From assembly GCA_000378025.1 (NCBI GenBank), contig KB899087.1, forward strand, positions 3,348,001 to 3,412,000: DNA of 64,000 bases, in the 5' to 3' direction. Shown one piece after another: positions 37,701 to 45,996 of this stretch. Every line of letters starts with the position of its first letter. Position 1 is the first letter of the stretch. A model generated the notes under the pieces. That model made no database searches. It saw only the letters and a list, made by a program, of their open reading frames with translations, and had not been told where the DNA came from. A program made the translations under genes and the position numbers. The stretch is from Xanthobacteraceae bacterium 501b (lineage in GTDB: Bacteria; Pseudomonadota; Alphaproteobacteria; Rhizobiales; Xanthobacteraceae).

Positions 37701-38142
37701 TCGCCATCTCGATCAGCGCATTGCCGGACACCAGCTCATCCTTGGCGAGGTGATCGGGCAGGATGCCGTATTTCACCGGCCCGAACAGCGCGCTCAGCGT
37801 TCCCATGAAGAACAGGCCGACGAACAGCAGGGGAATGGACTGGATGACAAAGCCGGCGCTGGCGATGAGCACGATCCAGATCTCGGCGAATTTCACCCGC
37901 CGGGCGATCAGCGACTTGTCGTAGCGGTCGGCCAGCTGGCCGCCGAGGGAGGAGAACAGGAAGAAGGGCAGAATGAACACGCCGCCCGCCAGCGTCACCA
38001 GCGCGCCGCCATTCACATGGGCGATGCCGTAGAGAATCAGCAGCGCCATCGCGTTCTTCACGAAATTGTCGTTGAAGGCCGCGAAAAACTGGCACCAGAA
38101 CAGCGGCGCGAACCGCCGGGCCGTCATCAGCCGTGTGAACAT
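34732..38142 (-). CDS. Fused lysophospholipid transporter, acyltransferase and acyl-ACP synthetase (LplT-PlsC-AAS, 1136 aa)
   Basis: Three parts in one chain. Residues 1-410 are an MFS domain (FFAAFNDNFVKNAMALL is the LplT signature). Residues 430-620 are a PlsC-type acyltransferase with NHVSFLDAP (Hx4D) and FPEGRITVTGS. Residues 640-1136 are an AMP-binding enzyme with FTSGSEGTPKGVVLSH and GWYDTGDI. In E. coli LplT and Aas are separate proteins that import 2-acyl-lysophospholipids across the inner membrane and re-acylate them; the fused form is known in Proteobacteria. GAGGGA precedes ATG 38142. All active-site motifs are intact. Confidence 0.93.
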   Translation of the reverse strand: MFTRLMTARRFAPLFWCQFFAAFNDNFVKNAMALLILYGIAHVNGGALVTLAGGVFILPFFLFSSLGGQLADRYDKSLIARRVKFAEIWIVLIASAGFVIQSIPLLFVGLFFMGTLSALFGPVKYGILPDHLAKDELVSGNALIEMATFAAILGGTVGGALAFTHTGEWAVAGFTFVLAVIAWLSARAIPHTLPGAPDLKIDRNIWRSTMTLLADIRAEKPIWRGALIVSWFWLVGGVVLSLLPTLVKDSIGGLESVVTLFLVLFTIGVAIGSTLAAKLSEGRILLALVPAAGLLMGVFAIDLAFMMGTLAPAAQPIGWYAFLTSGAGVHAAIGLIGLAAAGGAFVVPTFAFVQAAADEDRRARVIAGNNVLNAAFMVAGAVIVAGLQFAGFGAPALLGLLGVASLVVAILAGRAFQGQVLRDLIKLVFRVLFRVEVTGAEHLKAAGPGSVIAINHVSFLDAPLIMALLDNDPVFAVDRAIAEAWWVKPFLSLVRAFPLDPTKPMATRDLIRQVQQGEQLVIFPEGRITVTGSIMKIYDGSALIADKADAPVVPVRIEGLEQTYFSRLDGHQTRKRLFPKVRVTILPPRKLKVDKELFGRRRRRAAGAALYDVMSDLVFETSHTNVTVYQAVEDAAVRLGMKRIVLEDPLGTILSYRKLLLGAKILGDKLAKETAPSEKVGVLLPNAAGIAVVLMGLSRHGRVPVMLNYTAGATNLVTACKAAEVKLVVASRAFIEKARLEAEVAELEKHVRVLMSEDIRASVTTPDKIRAMLPLSAPKPAHPDDPAFVLFTSGSEGTPKGVVLSHRNILTNVAQVAARIDFSPADIMFNVLPVFHSFGLTGGLMLPMVSGLKTYLYPSPLHYRIIPELVYATNATAIVGTDTFLMGYARTANPYDFRSLRFVVAGAEPVKAETRRVWMEKFGHRILEGYGVTECAPVLAVNTPMFNRVGTVGRMVPGVHHRLETMAGIEEGGRLQVRGPNVMLGYLRAEKPGVIEPPEMGWYDTGDIVTFDDEGFVAIRGRVKRFAKIAGEMISLAAIDTMVAVLRPDAEHVAVAVPDARRGERIILMTTAPDLTRAALQAHGRERGVTELMIPAEILRMDALPLLGSGKVDFTKARTIALEMLAARGAGPGEGA

Positions 38143-38162
38143 GCTCGATCCCTCACCGCATT

Positions 38163-38182
38163 GTCAGTGAGCGATCACTTAC
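38163..38182. promoter_or_regulatory. Likely TetR operator upstream of the LplT-PlsC-AAS gene
   Basis: GTCAGTGA-GCGA-TCACTTAC: eight-base arms with one mismatch, 21 bases before the ATG at 38142. On the minus strand a TTGACG lies upstream so the site could cover the -10 region. Such GTnAGTGA/TCACTnAC repeats are common TetR-type operators. Confidence 0.6.
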
Positions 38183-38244
38183 ATAAAGACGCGAAGGCGT
38201 CAACATGGCGCACAAGACCATCCTCCCCGTGGGCGTCCCCTGAG

Positions 38245-38339
38245 CGTCAGGACCGGGCTTGACCCGGCCATCCACGTCTTGTTCGGCGCGCGAGCGCGGA
38301 GGACATCATGGATCCCCGGGTCAAGCCCGGGGATGACGG
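38245..38339. repeat. Dispersed palindromic repeat, family A, inverted pair
   Basis: Same layout as at 17989-18080: one unit with ACCGGGCTTGACCCGGCCAT and an opposing unit GGATCCCCGGGTCAAGCCC ending GGGGATGACG. Here it lies in the promoter-side gap between the LplT-PlsC-AAS gene and the end of the MFS gene. Confidence 0.8.
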
Positions 38340-38349
38340 CGTGGGGCGG

Positions 38350-39501
38350 CTAAACCAGCACGCCCGCCAGCGCTGCGGCGAGCAGCAGCCCGTCATGCAC
38401 GCCAAGCTGCAGCCGGGACGGCGCACCGCTTGCGTGCAGCATCAGCGTGGTGGCGAGGCTCGCCAGCGCCCAGCCGGCGCCCACCGCGAGGAAGGCGAGG
38501 GAAATCGTCACCGCCTCGCTCGCCTGCGCCACCGTCAGCGCCGCCGCGATGCAGAGCGCGAGCGCCAGCAGCGCCAGCGGCGCCGCGCCGATCCACCGCG
38601 CCAGCGCCCCGCCCGCCAGCGCCGGCGCGTACATCGCCACCACATGCCAGGCGACGACGCCTGAGATCAGCGGCACCCCGACGCCGCAGCCGGCCAGCGA
38701 CAGCGGCGCGCCGGCCATGGCGGAGGTCATCGCCGCCCAGGCCAGCGCCCCGATCAGCGTCGGCAGCATGAGCGCCCGCCAGGCCAGCGGCGCGGAGCGC
38801 TCCTGCGGCTGCGCCCTCGCCTCGACGGTGAGATCGGCATGGGAAAAGCGCGCCTCCGGCAGGGAGACGGCAAAGCCCAGCGCGCCGAGCTGGGCCAGCG
38901 CGGCGAGGATCAGCGTGCCGGCGAAGGTGTAGGGTGTGAGCGCCGCCTCGGCCGCGCCGGCCAGCAGCGGCCCGGCAAAGCCCGCCAGCGCGCCGGCGCC
39001 AAGGAGCCGCGCCACCATGCCCGCCCGCAGGCCGGATGCCGCGCCGAACGCCGCCGCGTGGCGGTAGAACATGCCAAAACCCTGCGCCGCGCCCAGCCAG
39101 GCCGCACCCAGCACCAGCATCGGGAAGGCGCCGAGCCTCATCGCATAGGCCGCCACCAGCCCGCCGGCGATGCCAAGGCTGGCGCCGAGCGCGAAGGCGG
39201 CGCGCCGGCCGAACGTGTCGAGCAGGAAGCTGGCCGGCAGGCTCGCCAGCGCTGCGCCGAGCAGGAACGCGCCGAGCGGCAGCGCGCCGAGTTCCGGGCG
39301 CGGCGCCAGCATCGCCCCGGCGAGCGGCAACGCGCCCAGCGTCAGCGCCTGCGCCAGCACCACGAGGGCGAAGCCGCCGGCCAGTCGCCCGATGCCGAGC
39401 GAACGGCGCAGCGCGCGCGGCGCATCCTCCGGGCAGGCGCAGCCGAGCCGGCCGGCGCGGGCCGCTTCCGTCTCAGAATCGAAATAATCGCTGGCGCTCA
39501 T
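38350..39501 (-). CDS. MFS transporter at the end of the ccoGHIS operon (383 aa)
   Basis: Ala/Leu/Gly-rich membrane protein with about twelve hydrophobic segments; LLDTFGRRAAFALGASLG fits the loop 2-3 motif of major facilitators. The cytoplasmic N-terminus contains CACP. ATG 39501 overlaps the ccoS stop by ATGA, so it is transcribed and translated with the cbb3 assembly genes. In Rhodobacter an MFS protein, CcoA, imports copper for the cbb3 oxidase; that role is attractive here but unproven, and I do not see CcoA's Met/Cys-rich motifs clearly. Confidence 0.75.
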   Translation of the reverse strand: MSASDYFDSETEAARAGRLGCACPEDAPRALRRSLGIGRLAGGFALVVLAQALTLGALPLAGAMLAPRPELGALPLGAFLLGAALASLPASFLLDTFGRRAAFALGASLGIAGGLVAAYAMRLGAFPMLVLGAAWLGAAQGFGMFYRHAAAFGAASGLRAGMVARLLGAGALAGFAGPLLAGAAEAALTPYTFAGTLILAALAQLGALGFAVSLPEARFSHADLTVEARAQPQERSAPLAWRALMLPTLIGALAWAAMTSAMAGAPLSLAGCGVGVPLISGVVAWHVVAMYAPALAGGALARWIGAAPLALLALALCIAAALTVAQASEAVTISLAFLAVGAGWALASLATTLMLHASGAPSRLQLGVHDGLLLAAALAGVLV

Positions 39502-39686
39502 ACGGGGCGGTCCCGCTGGCCGGTGCCCCCGTCGGGCGGCGCGCGCAGATCGTCATCGGAGAGCACGCGCACCGCCGCCCCCTCAATGTCGTCATACTGG
39601 CCGGACCTGAGCGTCCACAGGAAGGCGACCAGCCCAAGCAGGCCAAGGCTCAGCGCCGCCGGCACCAGATAAAGAAGCACGCTCAT
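39498..39686 (-). CDS. ccoS: cbb3-type cytochrome oxidase assembly protein CcoS (62 aa)
   Basis: Small single-span membrane protein (MSVLLYLVPAALSLGLLGLV) followed by WTLRSGQYDDIEGAAVRVL, the CcoS/FixS signature. CcoS is needed for insertion of heme b and copper into CcoN. The start overlaps the ccoI stop and the stop overlaps the MFS start, both as ATGA. Confidence 0.93.
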   Translation of the reverse strand: MSVLLYLVPAALSLGLLGLVAFLWTLRSGQYDDIEGAAVRVLSDDDLRAPPDGGTGQRDRPV

Positions 39687-42013
39687 GCCGCCACCTCTTT
39701 CCCTTCCGGCGCGGCGCCCGTCGCCGCGCGCCCACCCTGCCGCGCCCGCAGGGCGTTGAGGGTGACGATGATGGAGGAACCGGACATGGCGAGCGCCGCC
39801 ACCAGCGGGGTGACATAGCCGGCGACCGCCAGCGGCACGGCGATGAGATTGTAGACCACGGCGATCATCAAATTCTGCCGCATCAGATGCCGCGCCCGCC
39901 GCGCCACTTTCAGCGCGATGGCGACGGGCGCCAGTTTCTCGCCGAGGAACACCGCGTCGGCCTGCGCCCGCGTCACATCTGCGGCGCTGATCGGCGAGAG
40001 CGAGACATGGGCGCTGGCGAGCGAGGGCGCGTCATTGATGCCGTCGCCCACCATCAGCACGCCGTGCCCCTTCCCGCCATGCCCCTTGGCATCGAGGCTC
40101 TCCAGCACCGCGATCTTGTCGCCCGGCCGCATCTGCGCCCACCACTCCTTGATGCCGAGCTGCGCCGCCACCGGCGCCACCGCCGCGCGACGATCGCCCG
40201 AGAGCAGCACGATGGTGAGGCCGGCGTCGCGCAGTTCGTCGATCACCGCGCGCGCATCGCTGCGCAGCGCCTGGCGGATCTCAAGGACGGCGCAGGCCTC
40301 GCCCAGCCGCACCGCGACCAGCGAGGCATCGGGCGCCGCATCGGCCCGCGCCGCCGCCAGCGCCTCGCAGCCGCAAAAGGCCGGGCTGCCGAGCCGCGCC
40401 GACACCCCGTCGATCTCGGCCTCGACGCCGGCGCCCGGCACTTCGCGCACCTCGGCAAGTGGCAAAGCGTCGGGATGAGCGGCGGCGATCGCCCGCGCCA
40501 GCGGATGCGTGCTCGCCAGAGCGAGCCGCGCCGCCACGGCGAGCAGCGGGGCCGGCACGTGAGAGCTGTCGGAAAGGCTGGGATCGGGAAGGGTGAGCGT
40601 GCCTGTTTTGTCGAAGGCGACGGTGTCGATCTCGGCCAGCCGCTCGAAGGTATCGCCGGAATTGATGAGAACGCCGGCCCGCATCAGCGTGCCGGCCGCC
40701 ACCACCTGCACCGCCGGCACGGCGAGCGCCAGCGCGCAGGGGCAGGTGATGATGAGCACCGCCACCGCGATCAGCACCGCCTGGTGCAGCGAGGCGCCGG
40801 CGATCAGCCAGCCGATCAGCGCCAGCAGCGCCGTGGTGTGCACCATCGGCGCGTAGAGCCGGGCGGCGCGGTCGGCGAGCCTGACATAGCGCCCCCGCGC
40901 GGTCGAAGCCTTGTCGAGCAGGCGCTCGATTTCGTCGAGAAACGTGTCCTCGCCCGCCGCAGTCGTGCGCAGCCGCAGCACGCCGTCATGAATGAGGCTG
41001 CCCGCATGCACCGTGCCGCCGACGCCCACTTGGCGCGGCAGCGTCTCGCCCGTCACCAGGCTCTCATCCACCGAGGCGGTGCCCGAGAGCACCATCCCGT
41101 CCACCGGCGCGCGCTCGCCCGCCCGCAGCATCACCTCGTCGCCCGGCTTCACCGCGGCGGCGGGCACGGTGACGAGCCTTCCATCCGCCTCGATGCGGTT
41201 GGCCGAGACCGCCTTCAGCGCGGCGAGATTGCCCGCCTCCGCCCGCGTGCGCCGGCGCATCGCGTGGTCGAGATAGCGGCCGGCGAGCAGGAAGAACAGC
41301 AGCATGACCGCCGAGTCGAAATAGGCGTGCTCGGCATGGTGCAGCGTCTCGTACACCGAGACACTGAGCGCCAGCAGCACGCCGAGCGTGATCGGCACGT
41401 CCATGTTGAGCGAGCGGGCCTTCAAGGCCCGCAGCGCGCTTTGGAAGAAGGGCTGGCCGGCATAGGCGGCGGCCGGCAGCGCGATCAGCGCCGAGAGCCA
41501 GTGGAAGAAGTCGCGCGTCTCCGGGGTGATGTCGGTGACATTGCCCGACCACACCGAGACCGAGAGCAGCATGATATTCATCGCCGCGAAGCCGGCGACG
41601 CCGAGGCAGCGCAGCAGATGGCGGGAGGTGGCGTTGTCGATCTCCTCCAGCCGGTCGGCCTCGAACGGCCAGGCGCGATAGCCCGCCTTCGCCAGCGCCT
41701 CCAGCACCCGCGCCGGGGCGGGTTCGGCCTTCGCCTCCCAGCCGATGGTGAGGCGGTGGGTGGTGTAGTTCAGCCGCGCCCGGGCGATGCCGGGCAGCGC
41801 CTCGCACCCGTCCTCGATCTCGTCGATGCAGGCGGCGCAGTCGATGCCCTCGACCGCGAACGCCATCTCCGCCTGCCCGGCCGGGTCGCGGCGCAGGAAC
41901 AGCGAAAAATCCTGGGCGGGCGCTTGCGCCTGAACGTCCTGAACCGGCGCGCCCGGCCATGACGCGCCGGGGAGCGCGATGATTTTGGGGGCCAGGGTCT
42001 CGCTCGCCATCAT
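39683..42013 (-). CDS. ccoI: Copper-exporting P1B-type ATPase CcoI/FixI (776 aa)
   Basis: Pumps Cu+ to the periplasmic side for CcoN maturation. One heavy-metal-associated domain carries Cys59-Ala-Ala-Cys62 in GIDCAACID. The membrane metal site CPC is at residues 424-426 in ITCPCALALAVP, followed by phosphorylation motif DKTGT, and MVGDGINDAPSLASA near the end. I start at ATG 42013 (the neighbouring ATG 42010 is possible); upstream residues belong to ccoH read in another frame. Confidence 0.95.
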   Translation of the reverse strand: MMASETLAPKIIALPGASWPGAPVQDVQAQAPAQDFSLFLRRDPAGQAEMAFAVEGIDCAACIDEIEDGCEALPGIARARLNYTTHRLTIGWEAKAEPAPARVLEALAKAGYRAWPFEADRLEEIDNATSRHLLRCLGVAGFAAMNIMLLSVSVWSGNVTDITPETRDFFHWLSALIALPAAAYAGQPFFQSALRALKARSLNMDVPITLGVLLALSVSVYETLHHAEHAYFDSAVMLLFFLLAGRYLDHAMRRRTRAEAGNLAALKAVSANRIEADGRLVTVPAAAVKPGDEVMLRAGERAPVDGMVLSGTASVDESLVTGETLPRQVGVGGTVHAGSLIHDGVLRLRTTAAGEDTFLDEIERLLDKASTARGRYVRLADRAARLYAPMVHTTALLALIGWLIAGASLHQAVLIAVAVLIITCPCALALAVPAVQVVAAGTLMRAGVLINSGDTFERLAEIDTVAFDKTGTLTLPDPSLSDSSHVPAPLLAVAARLALASTHPLARAIAAAHPDALPLAEVREVPGAGVEAEIDGVSARLGSPAFCGCEALAAARADAAPDASLVAVRLGEACAVLEIRQALRSDARAVIDELRDAGLTIVLLSGDRRAAVAPVAAQLGIKEWWAQMRPGDKIAVLESLDAKGHGGKGHGVLMVGDGINDAPSLASAHVSLSPISAADVTRAQADAVFLGEKLAPVAIALKVARRARHLMRQNLMIAVVYNLIAVPLAVAGYVTPLVAALAMSGSSIIVTLNALRARQGGRAATGAAPEGKEVAA

Positions 42014-42015
42014 CG

Positions 42016-42513
42016 CTACCGGATGATGACGCGGTTGGTGGAGCGGAACAGCCGCTCGCCGTCGCGGTTGAGTTCGATCACCAGCTCCCATTGCCCTGAG
42101 GCCACCGTGTCCGTGGCGCGCCACTGGCCCGCGCTCACGCGCACCGGGTCGAGCGGCACGTCGAGCCGGCGGTCGGTCGGGTGCTGCAGCGTCGCCACCA
42201 GGGCGACATCGGTCAGCGGGCGGCCTTCGGCATCGTGGGCGGCGACATCGAGCCGGCCGGGTTCGATATGGGCGTCGACCTGCCAGTGGCGGGCATCCTG
42301 CGCCGCCGCCGCCTCGCTCTCGGCACGGAAGGCGAGCCCGGCCTTGTAGGAGCTTTCCGTCTCCACCCCGCCAAAGCTCGTCACCGCCGCCCGCACCAGG
42401 AAGAAATTGGCGGTGAAGACGACGCCGAAGAAGCCGATGAAGCAGACAAGCACGGTGCGGCCGGTGATCGGCCTTCCCTTCCCCTCATCCGATGCGTTGC
42501 GGCGTGCGGCCAT
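42016..42513 (-). CDS. ccoH: cbb3 oxidase assembly protein CcoH/FixH (165 aa)
   Basis: Membrane-anchored protein with one N-terminal span (VLVCFIGFFGVVFTANFFLV) and a periplasmic FixH domain (SYKAGLAF ... WELVIEL). It stabilises late assembly intermediates of the oxidase. GGAGG stands six bases before ATG 42513, which I prefer to an in-frame TTG at 42537 overlapping ccoG. Confidence 0.92.
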   Translation of the reverse strand: MAARRNASDEGKGRPITGRTVLVCFIGFFGVVFTANFFLVRAAVTSFGGVETESSYKAGLAFRAESEAAAAQDARHWQVDAHIEPGRLDVAAHDAEGRPLTDVALVATLQHPTDRRLDVPLDPVRVSAGQWRATDTVASGQWELVIELNRDGERLFRSTNRVIIR

Positions 42514-42533
42514 GATCGTCCTCCGGTCGGGGC

Positions 42534-44003
42534 TCAAGGACCCTTGAAATGGTCGGGCGCGGTGGTGGTCTCGCCGCCGATCACATCGGTGACGGAGAAG
42601 GTGACGGGCAGCGAGGCGCTGGCCGGCAGCTTGGCTGACGTGGAAACCAGCGCCCGCAGCTCATAGGTCTGGTCCGGCCCGACCTCGACCACGGGATGGC
42701 CGTTCTCGGTTTCCGAGATGCCGCCGACGACCTCCAACTGCGCTTCCGGCACCCCGTCCACCGCGATGGCGAAACGGCGCGGCAGCGACTGCTTGTTGAC
42801 GATGCGCAGCGTGTAGGCATTGCGCAGCGATCCGTCCGAGAGGCGGACAAACAGCGGATTGCGGTCGTGGATGACCGAGACGCCCTCCGAGCCGCGCATC
42901 GCCAGCGTCGCCACCATGATGCCGCCGACGACGACGATCAGCCCGGCATAGAGCAGGGTGCGGGCGCGGAACACCTTCGCCACCGGCGCGAGCCCCTGCT
43001 GGCGGCGCTCGACATTCATCTCGGTGTCGTAGGCGATCAGCCCGGCCGGGCGGCCCACCTTGTTCATCACCGTGTCGCAGGCGTCGATGCACAGGCCGCA
43101 CTGGATGCAGGCGAGCTGGCTGCCGAGGCGGATGTCGACGCCCGTCGGGCAGGCGGCGACGCATTGCTTGCAGTCGATGCAGTCGCCCGAGGGCACGCCG
43201 GCCGCCCGCAGCGCCTCGCTCTTCTTGAACGAGCCGCGCGGCTCGCCGCGATCATAGCGATAGGTGACGTTGAAGGCGTATTCGTCGGTCAGCGCCGCCT
43301 GGATGCGCGGCCAGGGGCACATATAGGTGCACACCTGCTCGCGCATATGGCCGGCGAGCACATAGGTGGTGAAGGTGAGGATGGCGATCCAGAGATAGGC
43401 GACCAGCGGCGCCGTGCCGGTGAAAAGCTCCCAGACCAGCGTCGGCGCATCGGCGAAATAGAGCACCCAGGCGCCACCCGTCCACCACGCCACCATCAGC
43501 CACAGCGTGTGCTTGGCGGCGGCCTCGAAGACGCGCTGGGTGCGCGAGGCGGTCTTCAGCTTCTCGCGCCGCTCGCGCGGGTCGCCTTCCACCATGCGCT
43601 CGATCGCCTGGAACAGGTCGGTCCACACGGTCTGCGGGCAGAGATAGCCGCACCACAGCCGCCCGGCCACCGCGTTCATCAGGAACAGCACCAGCGCGGC
43701 GAGGATCAAGAGGCCGGTGACGTAGTAGATTTCCTGCGGCCAGATCTCGATGAAAAAGAAATAGAACCGCCCATTGGCAAGATCGACCAGCACCGCCTGC
43801 GAGGGGGCATTGGGCCCACGGTCCCAGCGCAGGAAGGGCAGCAGGTAGTAGATGCCCAGCGTGACGATGAGCAGCGCCCATTTGATGCGGCGGAAGGTGC
43901 CATGCACGGCGATGGGGTAGATCTTGCGACGGGCCTCGTAGAGCGGGGCGTCGTCGTCATATTCCGGCTCTTCCAGCCGTTCCACCTTGGTCGCCATGTT
44001 CAT
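42534..44003 (-). CDS. ccoG: Cytochrome c oxidase accessory protein CcoG/RdxA/FixG (489 aa)
   Basis: Polyferredoxin-like membrane protein. Several spans in the first half include RLWCGYLCPQTVWTD; two 4Fe-4S motifs follow, DCIDCKQCVAACPTGVDI and ACIQCGLCIDACDTVM. The C-terminal periplasmic domain is an IgD-like FixG_C fold. CcoG reduces Cu2+ for delivery to the oxidase. The start ATG 44003 has GGGGA five bases upstream. First gene of the ccoGHIS-MFS operon. Confidence 0.95.
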   Translation of the reverse strand: MNMATKVERLEEPEYDDDAPLYEARRKIYPIAVHGTFRRIKWALLIVTLGIYYLLPFLRWDRGPNAPSQAVLVDLANGRFYFFFIEIWPQEIYYVTGLLILAALVLFLMNAVAGRLWCGYLCPQTVWTDLFQAIERMVEGDPRERREKLKTASRTQRVFEAAAKHTLWLMVAWWTGGAWVLYFADAPTLVWELFTGTAPLVAYLWIAILTFTTYVLAGHMREQVCTYMCPWPRIQAALTDEYAFNVTYRYDRGEPRGSFKKSEALRAAGVPSGDCIDCKQCVAACPTGVDIRLGSQLACIQCGLCIDACDTVMNKVGRPAGLIAYDTEMNVERRQQGLAPVAKVFRARTLLYAGLIVVVGGIMVATLAMRGSEGVSVIHDRNPLFVRLSDGSLRNAYTLRIVNKQSLPRRFAIAVDGVPEAQLEVVGGISETENGHPVVEVGPDQTYELRALVSTSAKLPASASLPVTFSVTDVIGGETTTAPDHFKGP

Positions 44004-44107
44004 GTCGGTCCCCGAAACGTGCGCCTCGCACCTCTGGCGGTTCGCGCCTGTCATGGAGGCTTTCTAAACCCGGCGGCAGGAACCGTTGATCCGGGGCTTG
44101 CCGGGCG

Positions 44108-44151
44108 GAAAAATGCTTATGCGGCGGGACGTCGCTGAGACGCCCCGCCGC
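44108..44151 (-). terminator. Terminator after ccoNOQP
   Basis: On the minus strand GCGGCGGGGCGTC (44151-44139) pairs with GACGTCCCGCCGC (44133-44121) around TCAGC, with one mismatch, and is followed by ATAAGCATTTTT. It separates ccoP from the ccoG promoter region. Confidence 0.75.
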
Positions 44152-44178
44152 ATGGCCTCGCTCCGTCACGTGCAGGCG

Positions 44179-45060
44179 TTACTTCCCGCCCCCGAGCGCA
44201 TGCACATAGACGGTGAGGGCCTTGATGGTGGTCGGGTCGAGCCGGCCGCCCCAGGCGGGCATGATGCCGGCGCGGCCATTGGTGATCGAGGCGATCACGG
44301 CGTCGCGGCCCGAGCCGTAGAGCCAGATGCCGTCGGTGAGGTTCGGGGCGCCGAGTTCGATATTGCCCTTGCCGTCGGCCCCATGGCAGGCGGCGCAATT
44401 GGCCTCGAACACCTCTTTGCCCTTGGCGAGATCGGGCGTGACCCCGGCCGGCACCGGCAGATTGGAGAGCGAGCGCACATAATCGGCCGCCGCCACGATT
44501 TCCGGGCGCGGCAGCATGGCGTCGCGGCCGAAGGCGGGCATGTCGCCGACATGTGCGTCGGCATCGGTGGAGCGGATGCCGTGCAGCAGGGTCTGCTGGA
44601 TCTGCTCCAGCGAGCCGCCCCACATCCAGTCATCATCGTTCAGGTTGGGATAGCCGACCGAGCCGGCGGCCCCGGTGCCGTGGCACGGCGCGCAATTATC
44701 GCCGAAGGCCGCCCGGCCCTGGGCGCGGGCGAAGGACAGCAGTTCGGGGCTGGCCTCGATCTCGGCGAGCGAGGCATCCTGCAGCTTCTGCGCGAAGGCG
44801 CCACGCTGGGTGCGCAGATCGGCGAGCTGCACCTCGATGGCGTCGCGCGACTTCCAGCCGAGCACGCCGGAAGTGTAGCCGGAGACGAGCGGCCAGGCGG
44901 GATAGGCGATCCAGTAGACCACCGCCCAGACGATGCAGGCATAGAAGGTCCACAGCCACCAGCGCGGCAGCGGGTTATTCAGTTCGCGAATGCCGTCCCA
45001 CTCGTGGCCGGTCGTCGACACGCCGGTGACGGCGTCCACGTTCTTCTGATGCTCGGCCAT
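44179..45060 (-). CDS. ccoP: cbb3-type cytochrome c oxidase subunit III CcoP/FixP (293 aa)
   Basis: Diheme cytochrome c that receives electrons for the oxidase. One N-terminal membrane span (about 34-60) is followed by two cytochrome domains with CAPCH at residues 123-127 and CAACH at 222-226, and Met ligands in GDMPAFG and GIMPAWG. ATG 45060 has GAGGA upstream and lies two bases from the ccoQ stop; the TTG at 45066 is rejected. Confidence 0.96.
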   Translation of the reverse strand: MAEHQKNVDAVTGVSTTGHEWDGIRELNNPLPRWWLWTFYACIVWAVVYWIAYPAWPLVSGYTSGVLGWKSRDAIEVQLADLRTQRGAFAQKLQDASLAEIEASPELLSFARAQGRAAFGDNCAPCHGTGAAGSVGYPNLNDDDWMWGGSLEQIQQTLLHGIRSTDADAHVGDMPAFGRDAMLPRPEIVAAADYVRSLSNLPVPAGVTPDLAKGKEVFEANCAACHGADGKGNIELGAPNLTDGIWLYGSGRDAVIASITNGRAGIMPAWGGRLDPTTIKALTVYVHALGGGK

Positions 45061-45062
45061 GG

Positions 45063-45218
45063 TCAATCCTCGCGCAGCGGCATGCGGGCGGCCTCTTCAA
45101 ACTGCTTGCCGCGCCGGGGCGAAAGCGCATAGGCGAGCACGCAGAGGAAGATGCCGACGAAGTAGAGAAGCCCCCAGGTCTGGGCGAATTCGGCGAGGGC
45201 GCGATAGGTCTCGTTCAT
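45063..45218 (-). CDS. ccoQ: cbb3-type oxidase subunit IV CcoQ/FixQ (51 aa)
   Basis: A very small gene between ccoO and ccoP. It begins MNETYRALAEFAQTWGLLYF with one membrane span and ends MPLRED. The segment YALSPRRGKQFEEAARMPL is the typical CcoQ cytoplasmic tail. GGAGG lies upstream of ATG 45218. CcoQ stabilises the interaction of CcoP with the core. Confidence 0.93.
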   Translation of the reverse strand: MNETYRALAEFAQTWGLLYFVGIFLCVLAYALSPRRGKQFEEAARMPLRED

Positions 45219-45228
45219 CCCGGCCTCC

Positions 45229-45984
45229 TCAGCGGATGTTTGCCTTGTCGTCGTAAAGCTTGAAGTCGACCATGGTGCCGAGCGCCTGCAGATAGGCGAT
45301 CAGCGCATCCGCCTCGGAAACAACCTTGGGGTTGCCGTCGAAATCGCGCTGCTGGGCGCCGGGATAGCGCTCGGTCAGCCCGTCGCCATCGGCGTCGGGG
45401 GTGGCCTGCGTCTTCAGGTCGGCCAGCGCATCCGCGATCATCGCTTCCGAATAGGGCACGCCAAGCACGGCGTTGACCTTCATGTCGTCGGCGATCTCGT
45501 AGGTCTTGAGCGGGGTCTGCGCCAGGAAGGGGTAGCCGGGCATGATCGAGCCCGGCACCACCGAGCGCGGATCGGCGAGGTGCTGGCGCTGCCATTCGTC
45601 GGAATATTTGTTGCCGACGCGGGCGAGGTCCGGCCCGGTGCGCTTGGAGCCCCACTGGAACGGGCGGTCATACATGCTCTCGGCCGCCAGCGAGTAGTGG
45701 CCGTAGCGCTCCACCTCGTCGCGCAGCGGGCGGATCATCTGCGAGTGGCAGTTGTAGCAGCCCTCGCGGACATAGATGTTGCGGCCGGCCAGTTCCAGCG
45801 GCGACCAGGGTCGCACGCCGGAGACCTTCTCGATCGTGCTCTTGAGGTAGAACAGCGGCACGATCTCGACGAGGCCGCCAATGGCGACCACGAGCAGGAT
45901 GCCGATCATCAGCCAGATCGAGTTCCGTTCGAGGAAGGCGTGCTTGGCCCAGAGGGATTTTTTCGGAGCGGCGGCTTCAGCCAT
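45229..45984 (-). CDS. ccoO: cbb3-type oxidase subunit II CcoO/FixO (251 aa)
   Basis: Membrane-anchored monoheme cytochrome c. One N-terminal span (about 23-45) precedes the heme site Cys76-Tyr-Asn-Cys79-His80 in [26 protein letters not shown] provides the Met ligand. Length and motifs match FixO. It follows ccoN by 12 bases. Confidence 0.96.
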   Translation of the reverse strand: MAEAAAPKKSLWAKHAFLERNSIWLMIGILLVVAIGGLVEIVPLFYLKSTIEKVSGVRPWSPLELAGRNIYVREGCYNCHSQMIRPLRDEVERYGHYSLAAESMYDRPFQWGSKRTGPDLARVGNKYSDEWQRQHLADPRSVVPGSIMPGYPFLAQTPLKTYEIADDMKVNAVLGVPYSEAMIADALADLKTQATPDADGDGLTERYPGAQQRDFDGNPKVVSEADALIAYLQALGTMVDFKLYDDKANIR

Positions 45985-45996
45985 GATCTTGCGTCC

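Noticed and set aside
39887-41962. Long plus-strand frame over ccoI
   Set aside because: Antisense shadow of the P-type ATPase; no motif.
44080-44100. FNR box before ccoG
   Set aside because: Only one half-site (ATCAA on the minus strand) is present; the partner half does not match TTGAT.
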